Origin: Oleisolibacter albus | Lineage (GTDB): Bacteria > Pseudomonadota > Alphaproteobacteria > Azospirillales > Azospirillaceae | Reading direction: 5' to 3' | Assembly: GCF_003336875.1 (NCBI RefSeq) | Contig: NZ_QGNJ01000002.1 | Coordinates: 372,001-436,000 of the forward strand | DNA length: 64,000 nt | In this document: one piece after another, positions 49,271 through 60,595 of the stretch | Position numbering within the stretch: position 1 is the first letter of the stretch | Layout of the letters: every line of letters begins with the position of its first letter | Position numbers and translations under genes: made by a program | Notes under the pieces: generated by a model | Told to the model about the DNA's origin: nothing | Database searches by the model: none | What the model saw: only the letters and a program-made list of their open reading frames with translations

Positions 49271-50437
49271 TCAAACAGCGGCGAACAGGCCGGCCAGGGT
49301 GCGCACCGCCTGTTCGGCCTCGGCCCGGTCCGGGATGGTGGAGGAATCGTCGAAGCCGTAATAGTCGTTCGGCCCTACCTGTTGCACCACAAGGCCATCG
49401 CGCCGGGGCACGAAGGACACCTGGTCGTGGAACAGTCCGTAGGTGATCTCCGGCTGCGGCACCAGCCGGGCCAGCTGCCCGCGCACGGGGATGACCGAGC
49501 TGTCGCGCATCAGGGCGCGAGCACCGTAGCCGGTGCAGTTGACCAGGGTCGGTTGGGGCAGGGCGGCGAAGTCCGCCGGGCTGTGGAAGGTCTGCACCGC
49601 GATGCGCCCGCCGCCAGCCAGGAAGTCCGCTATCAGCAGCCGGCTGTAGGGGCCGATGTTGAACATCATGAAGGTGCTGCGCCGCACCGTCCGTGTGCCG
49701 AACGGATGCTGGCCGGGGCCGTAGCTCTGGCCGCGCAGCGACAGGTCGGGCACGAGGTCCCGCCGCAGCTCGGCAAAGGCCGGGCGGGGATCAGGCGGTG
49801 GCTCCGGCCGGTCTGCCGGCACATAATAGCTGTCGATCCATTCCACCGGTGATCCCGGCAGGCCCAGCAGCGTCTGGTAGCTGCGGAAGGAGTCGCGGCA
49901 CATGCGCTCCCACCGGGCCTTGAAATCGGGGGTGGCATTCTGCGCCAGACAGATGCGGCTGTCCGGCGACCACACACCGCTGGCGTAGGACGACGGCGTC
50001 TCCGGCGGCAGGTCGCGAGCATAGATGCTGACCTGCAGCCCGGCCCGCTGCAACACCAGGGCGGTGGTCAAGCCGATGGCGCCGCAGCCGATGACGGCCA
50101 CGTCACGGGTCCCGGTGCTCTGCACCAGAGCCAGTGCCTGTTGAGCGGAGCCCCAGGACAGCGACCAGCCGCTGCCACCATGGCCGTACTGGTGGATGAC
50201 ATCCTTCGAGCCGATGCGCTCCCGCTCGATGCGCGGCCCGGCGGCGCGGAAGGGGCGGGAACAGACGGTGATGTGGGTGATACGGTCTGGGCTGAGGCGC
50301 GGCGGCAGCAGGTTCAGTGCCGGCCCGGCGGGCGTGGCGGCCGGCGGAGGCCCTCCGGCACAGCCGCCCAGCAATCCCAGTCCCAGCGCCGCGCCGCCAC
50401 CCAGCAGCAGGTGCCGCCGCCCTGTTTCCGTCCGCAT
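49271..50437 (-). CDS. Tat-exported lipoprotein of the D-amino-acid-oxidase family
   Basis: A 388-residue FAD-dependent oxidoreductase. The N-terminus has a twin-arginine motif (GRRHLLLGGG) and a lipobox LGGC (Cys26), so it is likely exported folded with FAD and lipid-anchored. The FAD-binding beta-alpha-beta unit reads VAVIGCGAIGLTTALVLQRAG (about residues 113-133). The C-terminal VPRRDGLVVQQV, NCTGYGARAL and VRGQLARL are typical of the DAO family. Substrate (D-amino acid, glycine or peptide-derived amine) is not determined. It is convergent with the TonB receptor. Confidence 0.82.
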   Translation of the reverse strand: MRTETGRRHLLLGGGAALGLGLLGGCAGGPPPAATPAGPALNLLPPRLSPDRITHITVCSRPFRAAGPRIERERIGSKDVIHQYGHGGSGWSLSWGSAQQALALVQSTGTRDVAVIGCGAIGLTTALVLQRAGLQVSIYARDLPPETPSSYASGVWSPDSRICLAQNATPDFKARWERMCRDSFRSYQTLLGLPGSPVEWIDSYYVPADRPEPPPDPRPAFAELRRDLVPDLSLRGQSYGPGQHPFGTRTVRRSTFMMFNIGPYSRLLIADFLAGGGRIAVQTFHSPADFAALPQPTLVNCTGYGARALMRDSSVIPVRGQLARLVPQPEITYGLFHDQVSFVPRRDGLVVQQVGPNDYYGFDDSSTIPDRAEAEQAVRTLAGLFAAV

Positions 50438-50505
50438 CCCCGCCTCGCCCTTCGTCCTGGTTTGAGGGCAGCTTAGCCGGCGGCCTCGGCGGGGAGAAGA
50501 CGGGC

Positions 50506-50542
50506 GGCAAAGAAAAGGCCGGCGGGTTGCCCCGCCGGCCTT
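50506..50542 (-). terminator. Intrinsic terminator of aconitase (minus strand)
   Basis: A perfect 12-bp stem (AAGGCCGGCGGG at 50515-50526 with CCCGCCGGCCTT at 50531-50542) is followed on the minus strand by TTTTCTTT. It terminates acnA transcripts before the oxidase gene. Confidence 0.9.
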
Positions 50543-50571
50543 GCTTTCAGTCCGCAGGCGCGGACGGCCGA

Positions 50572-53262
<2,691 letters not shown>

Positions 53263-53858
53263 GGGGGGACTCCTCCATCGGGGCCGTCATTGCCTCCAGC
53301 GGCGCGCGTGGGTCTCGGCTCCAGCGTCCGAAACAGGCGCGGCCCTGGTATATTTCGCGCGGCTGGTTTAGCGCGTTTTCCGGCGCTTATCAAATGCGGT
53401 AAGGGAATGTTGTCGCACCCCCTGCCAACCATTTGGCGGGCCGGGGCGGGTGGAGGAAGATAACCAGACGCCGGTTGTCCGGCCGGGCATGCGCCCTGCC
53501 GGGCACCGCTGTTCGAGTGTACACCCGCAGATGGCTGCCCGTTGCGCCCCTCACCCTATACTCCCGCATAGGGTGCCGCCGGTCGGGGGTAGCCCCGGTG
53601 CAGCCAAGGACGGCCAGTGTGCCGGCCTGCGTCCGCTCCGGCGGAAAGCCCGCCTCTTGGCTAAGAGGATTGCGTAATGGGTGGACAAAAGCGCCCGGTT
53701 GAAACCAATTTCTGGATTTTTTAGCAATTATATCTCTTTTGCCGGGGTGCGGTTGACAGGCCGGGATTTTTCACAGAAACGTCATTCCGGCCACGCGAAA
53801 TGCGTTTGGCGCATGGCAGTCCCATAGCCTGCGATGGCGTGAGGAGGGTTTCAGAGAC
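53263..53858. other. Intergenic region between acnA and the opp operon
   Basis: Nearly 600 bases, divergent promoters expected. The right third contains an AT-rich segment (around 53700-53740) and TTGACA at 53753-53758 (a possible -35 element without a good -10). No gene or repeat was recognised. A GAGGAGG ribosome binding site lies just before oppB. Confidence 0.4.
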
Positions 53859-54782
53859 ATGCTGTCGTATGCAGTCCGGCGCTTGCTGGAAGCGATCCCG
53901 ACATTGCTGGTGATCGTCGCCCTGTCCTTCTTCCTGATGCATGCCGCGCCGGGCGGCCCCTTCGACAGCGAGCGTGTGCTGCCGCCGGAGATCGAGGCCA
54001 ACCTGAAGGCGGCTTACAATCTGGACAAGCCCGTGTGGCAGCAGTTCGTGATCTATCTGGGCAACGCGCTGCAGGGCAATTTCGGTCCCAGCTTCACCTA
54101 CAAGGATTTCGGGGTCAGCGAACTGATCGGTACCGGCTTCCCCGTCTCCATGCGCCTGGGCCTGACGGCCATCCTGCTGGCCGTCCTGGTGGGCTGCACG
54201 CTGGGTATCCTGGCGGCCATGCGCCAGAACACCAGGACCGACTATTCCATCATGGGCTTCGCCATGATCGGCATCACCATCCCGAACTTCGTGATGGCGC
54301 CGCTGCTGACGCTGATCTTCGGCATCTATCTCGGCCTGCTGCCGGTGGCCGGGCTGGGGGACGGCGGCATGCGCAATCTGGTGCTTCCGGTGGTGGCGCT
54401 GGCCCTGCCGCAGATCGCCATCATCAGTCGCCTGACCCGCGGCGGCATGGTGGAGGTGCTGCGTTCCAACTTCGTGCGCACGGCCCATGCCAAGGGTCTG
54501 CCGGAACGGCTGATCATCTGGCGCCACACGCTGCGCGCCGCCTTGCTGCCGGTGGTGTCCTATCTCGGCCCGGCCATCGCCGGTCTGGTCACGGGGTCGG
54601 TTGTGATCGAGCAGATCTTCGGTCTGCCCGGCATCGGCCGCTACTTCGTTCAGGGCGCCATCAACCGTGATTACACGCTGGTGATGGGCACTGTCATCAC
54701 CTACGGCACCCTGATCGTGCTGATGAATCTGCTGGTGGATCTGGTCTACGGCCTGCTGGACCCCCGGGTCCGCTACGACTGA
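53859..54782 (+). CDS. oppB: Oligopeptide ABC transporter permease OppB-type
   Basis: A 307-residue permease with six membrane segments. The N-terminal MLSYAVRRLLEAIPTLLVIV and the HAAPGGPF motif are OppB/DppB signatures. The EAA-type cytoplasmic loop interacting with the ATPases reads NFVRTAHAKGLPERLIIWRH. It pairs with oppC. A GGAGGG ribosome binding site precedes ATG 53859. It heads the operon. Confidence 0.95.
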   Translation: MLSYAVRRLLEAIPTLLVIVALSFFLMHAAPGGPFDSERVLPPEIEANLKAAYNLDKPVWQQFVIYLGNALQGNFGPSFTYKDFGVSELIGTGFPVSMRLGLTAILLAVLVGCTLGILAAMRQNTRTDYSIMGFAMIGITIPNFVMAPLLTLIFGIYLGLLPVAGLGDGGMRNLVLPVVALALPQIAIISRLTRGGMVEVLRSNFVRTAHAKGLPERLIIWRHTLRAALLPVVSYLGPAIAGLVTGSVVIEQIFGLPGIGRYFVQGAINRDYTLVMGTVITYGTLIVLMNLLVDLVYGLLDPRVRYD

Positions 54783-54879
54783 GCCGATTGCCGGCATGCC
54801 GCGCCCGGGCCGGACGGCGCGGGCGCGGCTGTCCCTTCGTGTGGGCTCAGGAGCCCGTGAGTGTGAGGACGTGACGCGC

Positions 54880-56748
54880 ATGTCGATTTCCCGCCTGACC
54901 CGTCTGCACCGCGCCGGTGTCGCCGCCGGTGCCCTGCTGCTGCTGGCCGCCTGTGACCAGCCCGCTTCCGCCGACAAGGCGGCTGCCGCGCCGCCGCCTG
55001 CCAGCGCCCAGCAGAAGGGTGCCACGGTCGAGGATGCCGTGCGCTTCGTCGAGCGGGCCGAGGCGCAATTGGCGGAGGCGCGCGAGCATTCCGGCCGGCT
55101 GGCCTGGGTGATGAACACCTACATCACCCCCGATACGCTGAAGCTGTCGTCGGAAGCCGGAGCCGCCTACAGCGCCCTGGTTGCCAAGCTGACCGCGGAG
55201 AGCAAGCAGTTCGTCGGGCTGGACCTGCCGGCCGATGTGGCGCGCAAGCTGTCGCTGCTGCGCAATGAGACGGCGCTGCCCTCCCCGGCCGATGCCGCCC
55301 TGAACAAGGAGCTGGCCGAGCTGGACGCCAAGCTGGGCGAGCTTTACGCCACGGGCAAGGTCTGCCGCGACGACGGCAGCGATTGCAAGACGCTGGACGA
55401 GATCGACGACATCTTCCGCAGCTCGCGTGACGAGAAGGAACTGCGGCGGCTGTGGACGGGCTGGCATACGGTGGCGCAGCCCATGCGCCCGCTCTACCAG
55501 CGCGAGGCGGAAATCGCCAATATCGGTGCCAAGGAGCTGGGGCTGACGGACACCGGTGCCCTCTGGCGCTCGGGTTACGACATGAAGCCCGAGGAATTCG
55601 AGGCGGAGACCGACCGGCTGTGGGAGCAGGTGAAGCCGCTCTACACCGCCTTGCACTGCTATGCCCGCACCAAGCTGGGCGAGAAGTACGGCACCGACGT
55701 GGTGCCCCAGGACAAGCCCATCCCGGCGCATCTGCTGGGCAACATGTGGGCGCAGGAATGGGGCAACATCTATGACATCGTGGCGCCCAAGCAGGCGACC
55801 CGGAATGTCGATGTGACGGCGCTGCTGACCAAGGCCGGCTACGATCCGATCAAGATGACGAAGTCGGCGGAAGGCTTCTTCACCGGCCTGGGCTTCGCCT
55901 CCATGCCGCAGACCTTCTGGGACCGCTCGATGCTGACGCGGCCCAAGGACCGCGAGGTGGTCTGCCACGCCTCGGCCTGGGACATTGACGACAAGGACGA
56001 CATCCGCATCAAGATGTGCATGCGGGTCAATGGCGACGATTTCCAGACCATCCATCACGAGATGGGCCACAACATCTACCAGCGCGCCTACAAGGCCCAG
56101 TCGACGCTGTTCCGCAACGGCGCCAATGACGGCTTCCACGAGGCCATCGGCGACTTCATCGCGCTCTCGGTGACGCCGGGCTATCTGGTGAAGCTGGGCC
56201 TGCTGGACAAGGAACCCTCCACCGACGGCGATATCGGGCTGCTGCTGCAACAGGCGATGGACAAGGTCGCCTTCATGCCCTTTGGCCTGCTGATCGACAA
56301 GTGGCGCTGGGACGTGTTCAGCGGCAAGACCAAGCCGGAGGATTACAACAAGGCCTGGTGGGATCTGCGGGTGAAATACCAGGGCGTGGCCGCCCCGGTG
56401 GAGCGGACCGAGGCCGATTTCGACCCCGGCGCCAAGAACCATGTGGCCACCAGCGTGCCCTATGTGCGCTACTTCCTCGCTCGCATCCTGCAGTTCCAGT
56501 TCCATCAGGCCGCCTGCCAGCAGGCCGGCTATACCGGGCCGCTGCACCGCTGCTCCATTGCCGGCAACACCGAGGTGGGCAAGCGCTTCAACGCCATGCT
56601 GGAGATGGGGGCGAGCAAGCCCTGGCCGGAGGCGCTGAAGACCTTCACCGGCAGCGACAAGATGGATGCCGGCGCCATGCTGGCCTATTTCGCGCCGCTG
56701 AAGGATTGGCTGGACAAGCAGAACGAAGGCAAGAGCTGCGGCTGGTAA
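54880..56748 (+). CDS. M2-family zinc dipeptidyl carboxypeptidase lipoprotein (ACE-like)
   Basis: A 622-residue homologue of angiotensin-converting enzyme. Signal peptide with lipobox LAAC (Cys25). Catalytic HExxH is His393-Glu394-Met395-Gly396-His397 (IHHEMGH); the third zinc ligand Glu421 is in NDGFHEAIGD. It removes C-terminal dipeptides from peptides in the periplasm. It lies between oppB and oppC, with ATG 54880 behind GAGGAC; this position suggests it supplies dipeptides to the importer. Length matches the single-domain bacterial ACE family. Confidence 0.94.
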   Translation: MSISRLTRLHRAGVAAGALLLLAACDQPASADKAAAAPPPASAQQKGATVEDAVRFVERAEAQLAEAREHSGRLAWVMNTYITPDTLKLSSEAGAAYSALVAKLTAESKQFVGLDLPADVARKLSLLRNETALPSPADAALNKELAELDAKLGELYATGKVCRDDGSDCKTLDEIDDIFRSSRDEKELRRLWTGWHTVAQPMRPLYQREAEIANIGAKELGLTDTGALWRSGYDMKPEEFEAETDRLWEQVKPLYTALHCYARTKLGEKYGTDVVPQDKPIPAHLLGNMWAQEWGNIYDIVAPKQATRNVDVTALLTKAGYDPIKMTKSAEGFFTGLGFASMPQTFWDRSMLTRPKDREVVCHASAWDIDDKDDIRIKMCMRVNGDDFQTIHHEMGHNIYQRAYKAQSTLFRNGANDGFHEAIGDFIALSVTPGYLVKLGLLDKEPSTDGDIGLLLQQAMDKVAFMPFGLLIDKWRWDVFSGKTKPEDYNKAWWDLRVKYQGVAAPVERTEADFDPGAKNHVATSVPYVRYFLARILQFQFHQAACQQAGYTGPLHRCSIAGNTEVGKRFNAMLEMGASKPWPEALKTFTGSDKMDAGAMLAYFAPLKDWLDKQNEGKSCGW

Positions 56749-56925
56749 CGGCGGCTGGTGTAAGGTGGGTCGGGGGGCGCGATGGTGTGACCCCCGACAG
56801 CACGAGTGCAGGGTGGGCGGGGGCCGGACCGGAGTTCGGCCAGTGCCCACCCGGTTTACGAAGAAGAACCGCACCCCTTCAGGGAGGGGCCCCGCGCCGG
56901 GATTGATGACGGGAAGAACGAGACC

Positions 56926-57840
56926 ATGGTCAAGGACATGACCGGAGCGGCCCAACGGTCCGCGCTGATCGAGAAGGCCGCCGAGGAGGTGCAGGGCCGG
57001 TCGCTGTGGCAGGATGCCCGGCGCCGACTGTTCGCCAACAAGATGGCTGTGGCCAGCATGATCGTGCTGGGCATCATCGCCCTCATGGCCATCTTCGCCG
57101 ATGTGCTGAGCCCCCATGCCTATGACGAGGTCTATTGGGACTATATCGGCGTCGGGCCCATGCTGGAGAACAGCCACTGGTTCGGCACCGACGCCAATGG
57201 CCGCGACCTGTTCATCCGCACGCTCTACGGCGCCCGCGTCTCGCTGATGGTCGGCATCGTCACCACGCTGGTGGCGCTGGTGATCGGCGTCACCTATGGC
57301 TCCATCGCCGGCTATTTCGGCGGCCGCATCGACAGCCTGATGATGCGGCTGGTGGACGTGCTCTACTCCATGCCGCTGATGTTCTTCATCATCATCCTGG
57401 TGGTGGTGTTCGGCCGGCACATCGTGCTGGTCTTCATCGCCATCGGCTGCGTGGAATGGCTGACCATGGCGCGCATCGTGCGTGGCCAGACCCTGTCGGT
57501 GAAGCGCAAGGAATACATCGAGGCGGCGCGCGCCTCCGGTGTCTCCACCCCCAACATCATCCGCCGCCACATCATCCCCAACGTAATCGGGCCGGTGATC
57601 GTGTTCGTTACCCTGATGGTGCCGGTGGTGATCCTGGTGGAAAGCTTCCTGTCCTTCCTGGGCCTGGGCGTGCAGGAACCCATGACCAGCTGGGGTGTGC
57701 TGATCTCCGAGGGGGCTGCGCAGATGGAGAACGCCCCCCATATGCTGATCTTCCCGGCCGTGTTCCTGGCCGTGACCCTGTTCTGCTTCAACTTCATCGG
57801 TGACGGCCTGCGCGACGCGCTGGACCCGAAGGACCGGTAA
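56926..57840 (+). CDS. oppC: Oligopeptide ABC transporter permease OppC-type
   Basis: A 304-residue permease with an N-terminal cytosolic extension and six membrane segments. Typical segments are FANKMAVASMIVLGIIALMA near residue 37, HWFGTDANGRDLFIRTLYGA, and the EAA-like loop EYIEAARASGVSTPNIIRRH. It pairs with oppB. The start ATG 56926 is the first with correct family length; the 177-base gap after the M2 gene contains no other clear gene. Confidence 0.95.
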   Translation: MVKDMTGAAQRSALIEKAAEEVQGRSLWQDARRRLFANKMAVASMIVLGIIALMAIFADVLSPHAYDEVYWDYIGVGPMLENSHWFGTDANGRDLFIRTLYGARVSLMVGIVTTLVALVIGVTYGSIAGYFGGRIDSLMMRLVDVLYSMPLMFFIIILVVVFGRHIVLVFIAIGCVEWLTMARIVRGQTLSVKRKEYIEAARASGVSTPNIIRRHIIPNVIGPVIVFVTLMVPVVILVESFLSFLGLGVQEPMTSWGVLISEGAAQMENAPHMLIFPAVFLAVTLFCFNFIGDGLRDALDPKDR

Positions 57841-57854
57841 GGGGACCTGCGCTG

Positions 57855-58916
57855 ATGACCGCTGTTCTTGAAGTCCGCGACCTCCAGGTCCGCTTTTCCA
57901 CGCCCGATGGTGAGGTGAGCGCCGTCAACGGCGTGTCCTTCGACGTCAACGAGTCCGAATGCGTCGGCATCGTCGGTGAGTCCGGTTCCGGCAAGAGCCA
58001 GCTGTTCATGGCCGTCATGGGGCTGCTGGCCAAGAACGGCCGGGCGTTGGGCTCGGCCAAGTACCGCGGTACCGAACTGGTCGGCATGCCGGTGCGCGAT
58101 CTCAACAAGATCCGTGGCAATAAGCTGGCCATGATCTTCCAGGACAGCATGACCTCGCTGACGCCGCATCTGCGCATCGGGCGGCAGATGACCGAGGTGC
58201 TGATCGAGCATCAGGGCATGAGCGAGGCCGACGCCCGCATCCGCGCCCTGGACATGCTGAACCTGGTCCGCATTCCCGAGGCCGCCCGTCGCCTGACCCA
58301 GTATCCGCACGAGCTGTCGGGCGGCATGCGCCAGCGCATCATGATTGCCATGGCCCTGCTGTGCGAGCCGGACATGCTGATCGCCGACGAGCCGACCACC
58401 GCCCTGGACGTGACGGTGCAGGCCCAGATCCTGGACCTGATGGCCGATCTCAAACGCGCCACCAAGGCCGCCATCGTGCTGATCACCCATGATCTCGGCA
58501 CTGTGGCCGGCCTCTGCGACAAGGTGCAGGTCATGTATGGCGGCCGGTTCATGGAAACCGGCGATGTGCGCCAGATCTTCTACAATCCGCAGCATCCCTA
58601 TACCCGGGGCCTGTTGTCCTCCATGCCGCGCCTGACCGAGGACCGGCAGGAGACGCTCTATGCCATCCCCGGCCAGCCGCCCAACCTGCAGCGACTGCCG
58701 GCCGGCTGCCCGTTCCAGGAGCGCTGCACCTTCGTGCATCAACGCTGCATCGACGAACTGCCCCTGCTGCAGCAGGCCGGCCCCGGCCAGTTCAAGGCCT
58801 GCCACCTGGCCAGCCTGGACGTGCCCGTGGACGACCCGAACCGGGCCGCGATCCCGGCCGGGGAGCTGCCGCCTGTGATTCCCCACACCGCCACCGGTGA
58901 TGCGAGGACTGCCTGA
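57855..58916 (+). CDS. oppD: Oligopeptide ABC transporter ATPase OppD-type
   Basis: A 353-residue ATPase. Walker A is GESGSGKSQ (Ser-Gln in place of Ser-Thr), signature ELSGGMRQRI, Walker B DMLIADEPTTALDV and the switch His in ITHDLGT. The C-terminal region has a Cys-rich segment for an iron-sulfur-type cluster (CPFQERCTFVHQRC). It starts 14 bases after oppC. Confidence 0.95.
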   Translation: MTAVLEVRDLQVRFSTPDGEVSAVNGVSFDVNESECVGIVGESGSGKSQLFMAVMGLLAKNGRALGSAKYRGTELVGMPVRDLNKIRGNKLAMIFQDSMTSLTPHLRIGRQMTEVLIEHQGMSEADARIRALDMLNLVRIPEAARRLTQYPHELSGGMRQRIMIAMALLCEPDMLIADEPTTALDVTVQAQILDLMADLKRATKAAIVLITHDLGTVAGLCDKVQVMYGGRFMETGDVRQIFYNPQHPYTRGLLSSMPRLTEDRQETLYAIPGQPPNLQRLPAGCPFQERCTFVHQRCIDELPLLQQAGPGQFKACHLASLDVPVDDPNRAAIPAGELPPVIPHTATGDARTA

Positions 58917-58917
58917 G

Positions 58918-59919
58918 ATGACTGCCGAGCTTCTGCGCGTCGAGGACCTGAAGGTCCATTTCCCCATCCGCACCGGCGGCATCCTGTTCGGTGAATACAC
59001 GCCGCTGAAGGCTGTGGACGGCGTGTCCTTCAGCCTGAAAGAAGGCGAGACTCTGGGCATCGTCGGCGAGTCCGGCTGCGGCAAGTCCACCCTGGGGCGG
59101 GCCCTGCTGCAGCTGATCAAGCCGACCGACGGCAAGGTGGTGTTTCTGGGCAACGAGGTGTCGTCCATGGCGGGCGAGCAGTTGCGTGCCCAGCGCCAGC
59201 ACATGCAGATCGTGTTCCAGGATCCGCTGGCCAGCCTGAACCCGCGCATGACCGTGGGCGACATCATCGGCGAGCCGCTGACCGTGTTCTTCCCGAAGCT
59301 GTCGACGGCGGAGCGAAAGGCCAAGGTCCGGGACATGATGGCCAAGGTCGGTCTGCTGCCGCAGATGATCAACCGCTATCCCCACGAGTTCAGCGGCGGG
59401 CAGTGCCAGCGCATCGGCATCGCCCGTGCCATGATCCTGAACCCGAAGATGGTGGTCTGCGACGAGCCGGTGTCGGCTCTGGACGTGTCGATCCAGGCCC
59501 AGATCATCAACCTGCTGATGGAATTGCAGCAGGATCTGGGACTGAGCCTGCTGTTCATCAGCCACGATCTGTCCATCGTGCGCCATGTCAGCCACCGGGT
59601 CATGGTTCTGTATCTGGGCAAGGTCATGGAGATCGCCGACCGCGACTCCATCTATGCCCAGCCGCTGCATCCCTACACCCAGGCGCTGATCTCCGCCGTG
59701 CCGATCCCCGACCCGGACCTGGAGAAGAACAAGCAGCGCATCGTACTGGGCGGCGACCTGCCCAGCCCGATGAACCCGCCCTCGGGCTGCGTCTTCCGCA
59801 CCCGCTGCCCCCGCGCCACCGGGGTCTGCGCCGAAACGGTGCCGGTGCTGGAGGAAAAGGCGCCGGGCCATCGCGTGGCCTGCCACCATTGGGGCGTGCC
59901 GGAACAGAAGCTGGTCTGA
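58918..59919 (+). CDS. oppF: Oligopeptide ABC transporter ATPase OppF-type
   Basis: A 333-residue ATPase with Walker A GESGCGKST, signature EFSGGQCQRIGIARA, Walker B MVVCDEPVSALDV and the switch His in ISHDLSIV. Its C-terminus carries the Cys-containing segment CVFRTRCPRATGVC. ATG 58918 overlaps or abuts the oppD stop. It closes the operon with a terminator. No periplasmic binding protein gene is in the cluster. Confidence 0.95.
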   Translation: MTAELLRVEDLKVHFPIRTGGILFGEYTPLKAVDGVSFSLKEGETLGIVGESGCGKSTLGRALLQLIKPTDGKVVFLGNEVSSMAGEQLRAQRQHMQIVFQDPLASLNPRMTVGDIIGEPLTVFFPKLSTAERKAKVRDMMAKVGLLPQMINRYPHEFSGGQCQRIGIARAMILNPKMVVCDEPVSALDVSIQAQIINLLMELQQDLGLSLLFISHDLSIVRHVSHRVMVLYLGKVMEIADRDSIYAQPLHPYTQALISAVPIPDPDLEKNKQRIVLGGDLPSPMNPPSGCVFRTRCPRATGVCAETVPVLEEKAPGHRVACHHWGVPEQKLV

Positions 59920-59926
59920 TCCGCGC

Positions 59927-59964
59927 GGCCGGCCCCTGATCGCGGGCCGGCCTTCCCCCTTTTT
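59927..59964 (+). terminator. Intrinsic terminator of the opp operon
   Basis: A perfect 9-bp stem (GGCCGGCCC at 59927-59935 with GGGCCGGCC at 59944-59952) is followed by a pyrimidine tract ending TTTTT. Confidence 0.88.
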
Positions 59965-60046
59965 GCCGCCGCGCATTGACCGGCTATTAACCGCTGGCTT
60001 GGCAGGCTGAGGCGCGATCCCGCCCGCAGCCGATGGTTCCCGCCCC

Positions 60047-60433
60047 ATGCCCGCCAGCCCGTCTCCGCACAGTCTTTTCGCCGCTGCCGAACGCGTCGAG
60101 GCCGGGACCCTGGCCGCCCTGGTCTTGCTGCCGGCCCTGGCCGGGCTAGCCCTGGGCACCTCGCTGGTCCTGACCCTGCCCGCCGCCACCGGCGGCCTGG
60201 GCTGGAGCGCCTTCACCCTGGGTCTGGTCAAGCTCTGCTATCTCGGCACCGGGGCGGCGCAGTTCGGCCGGTGGCTGGTGGAGTCGGGGCCGCTGCGCCC
60301 ATTCCTTGCGACCGAGCCGGCTGATGGGGGCGATCTGGCATCGGTGCCGGCTGGCGCTCTGTTTCCCGGGGCCTTGGACGGCTGCCTGCTGTCCCTGGCC
60401 CTGGCGACGCTGGCGCAGGCGCTGCTGCGCTGA
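60047..60433 (+). CDS. Membrane protein (128 aa), unknown
   Basis: A 128-residue protein from ATG 60047 with two to three hydrophobic segments (ALVLLPALAGLALGTSLVLT, and CLLSLALATLAQALL at the end). The N-terminal RVEAGTLAAL segment is amphipathic. There is no visible ribosome binding site and no recognised family. GC-rich composition like its neighbours. Confidence 0.4.
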   Translation: MPASPSPHSLFAAAERVEAGTLAALVLLPALAGLALGTSLVLTLPAATGGLGWSAFTLGLVKLCYLGTGAAQFGRWLVESGPLRPFLATEPADGGDLASVPAGALFPGALDGCLLSLALATLAQALLR

Positions 60434-60480
60434 TCCGGCTGGCCGCTGTCGACCTTTCGCGGCGGGGATCTTGAACCCGG

Positions 60481-60572
60481 CGGACTGTGCCCTACATCTG
60501 CGGCAGTCCGGGCCCCTCTGGCAGCCGAGGCGTCGGCTGTGATGTCGGACATTTTCCTACATCTGCCGACGC
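60481..60572 (+). promoter_or_regulatory. Structured leader with two repeated CCTACATCTGC hairpin motifs
   Basis: The 11-mer CCTACATCTGC occurs at 60491-60501 and again at 60556-60566. The first lies in a hairpin with stem CGGACTG/CAGTCCG (60481-60487 with 60504-60510). The second lies at the 3' side of a perfect stem GCGTCGGC/GCCGACGC (60530-60537 with 60565-60572). The terC start is 24 bases downstream. TerC-type genes are often metal-regulated by riboswitches, but I could not match this to a known one. Confidence 0.4.
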
Positions 60573-60595
60573 AGGCACAGGAAACGGGCACAGTA

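Noticed and set aside
54847-57741. A 964-codon open frame on the minus strand across the opp region
   Set aside because: It overlaps the M2 peptidase and oppC genes, which have clear catalytic motifs; composition is that of a shadow frame.
60481-60572. Assignment of the terC leader to the yybP-ykoY riboswitch
   Set aside because: The characteristic GGGGAGUA-type segment and overall topology could not be recognised; kept only as an unassigned structured leader.
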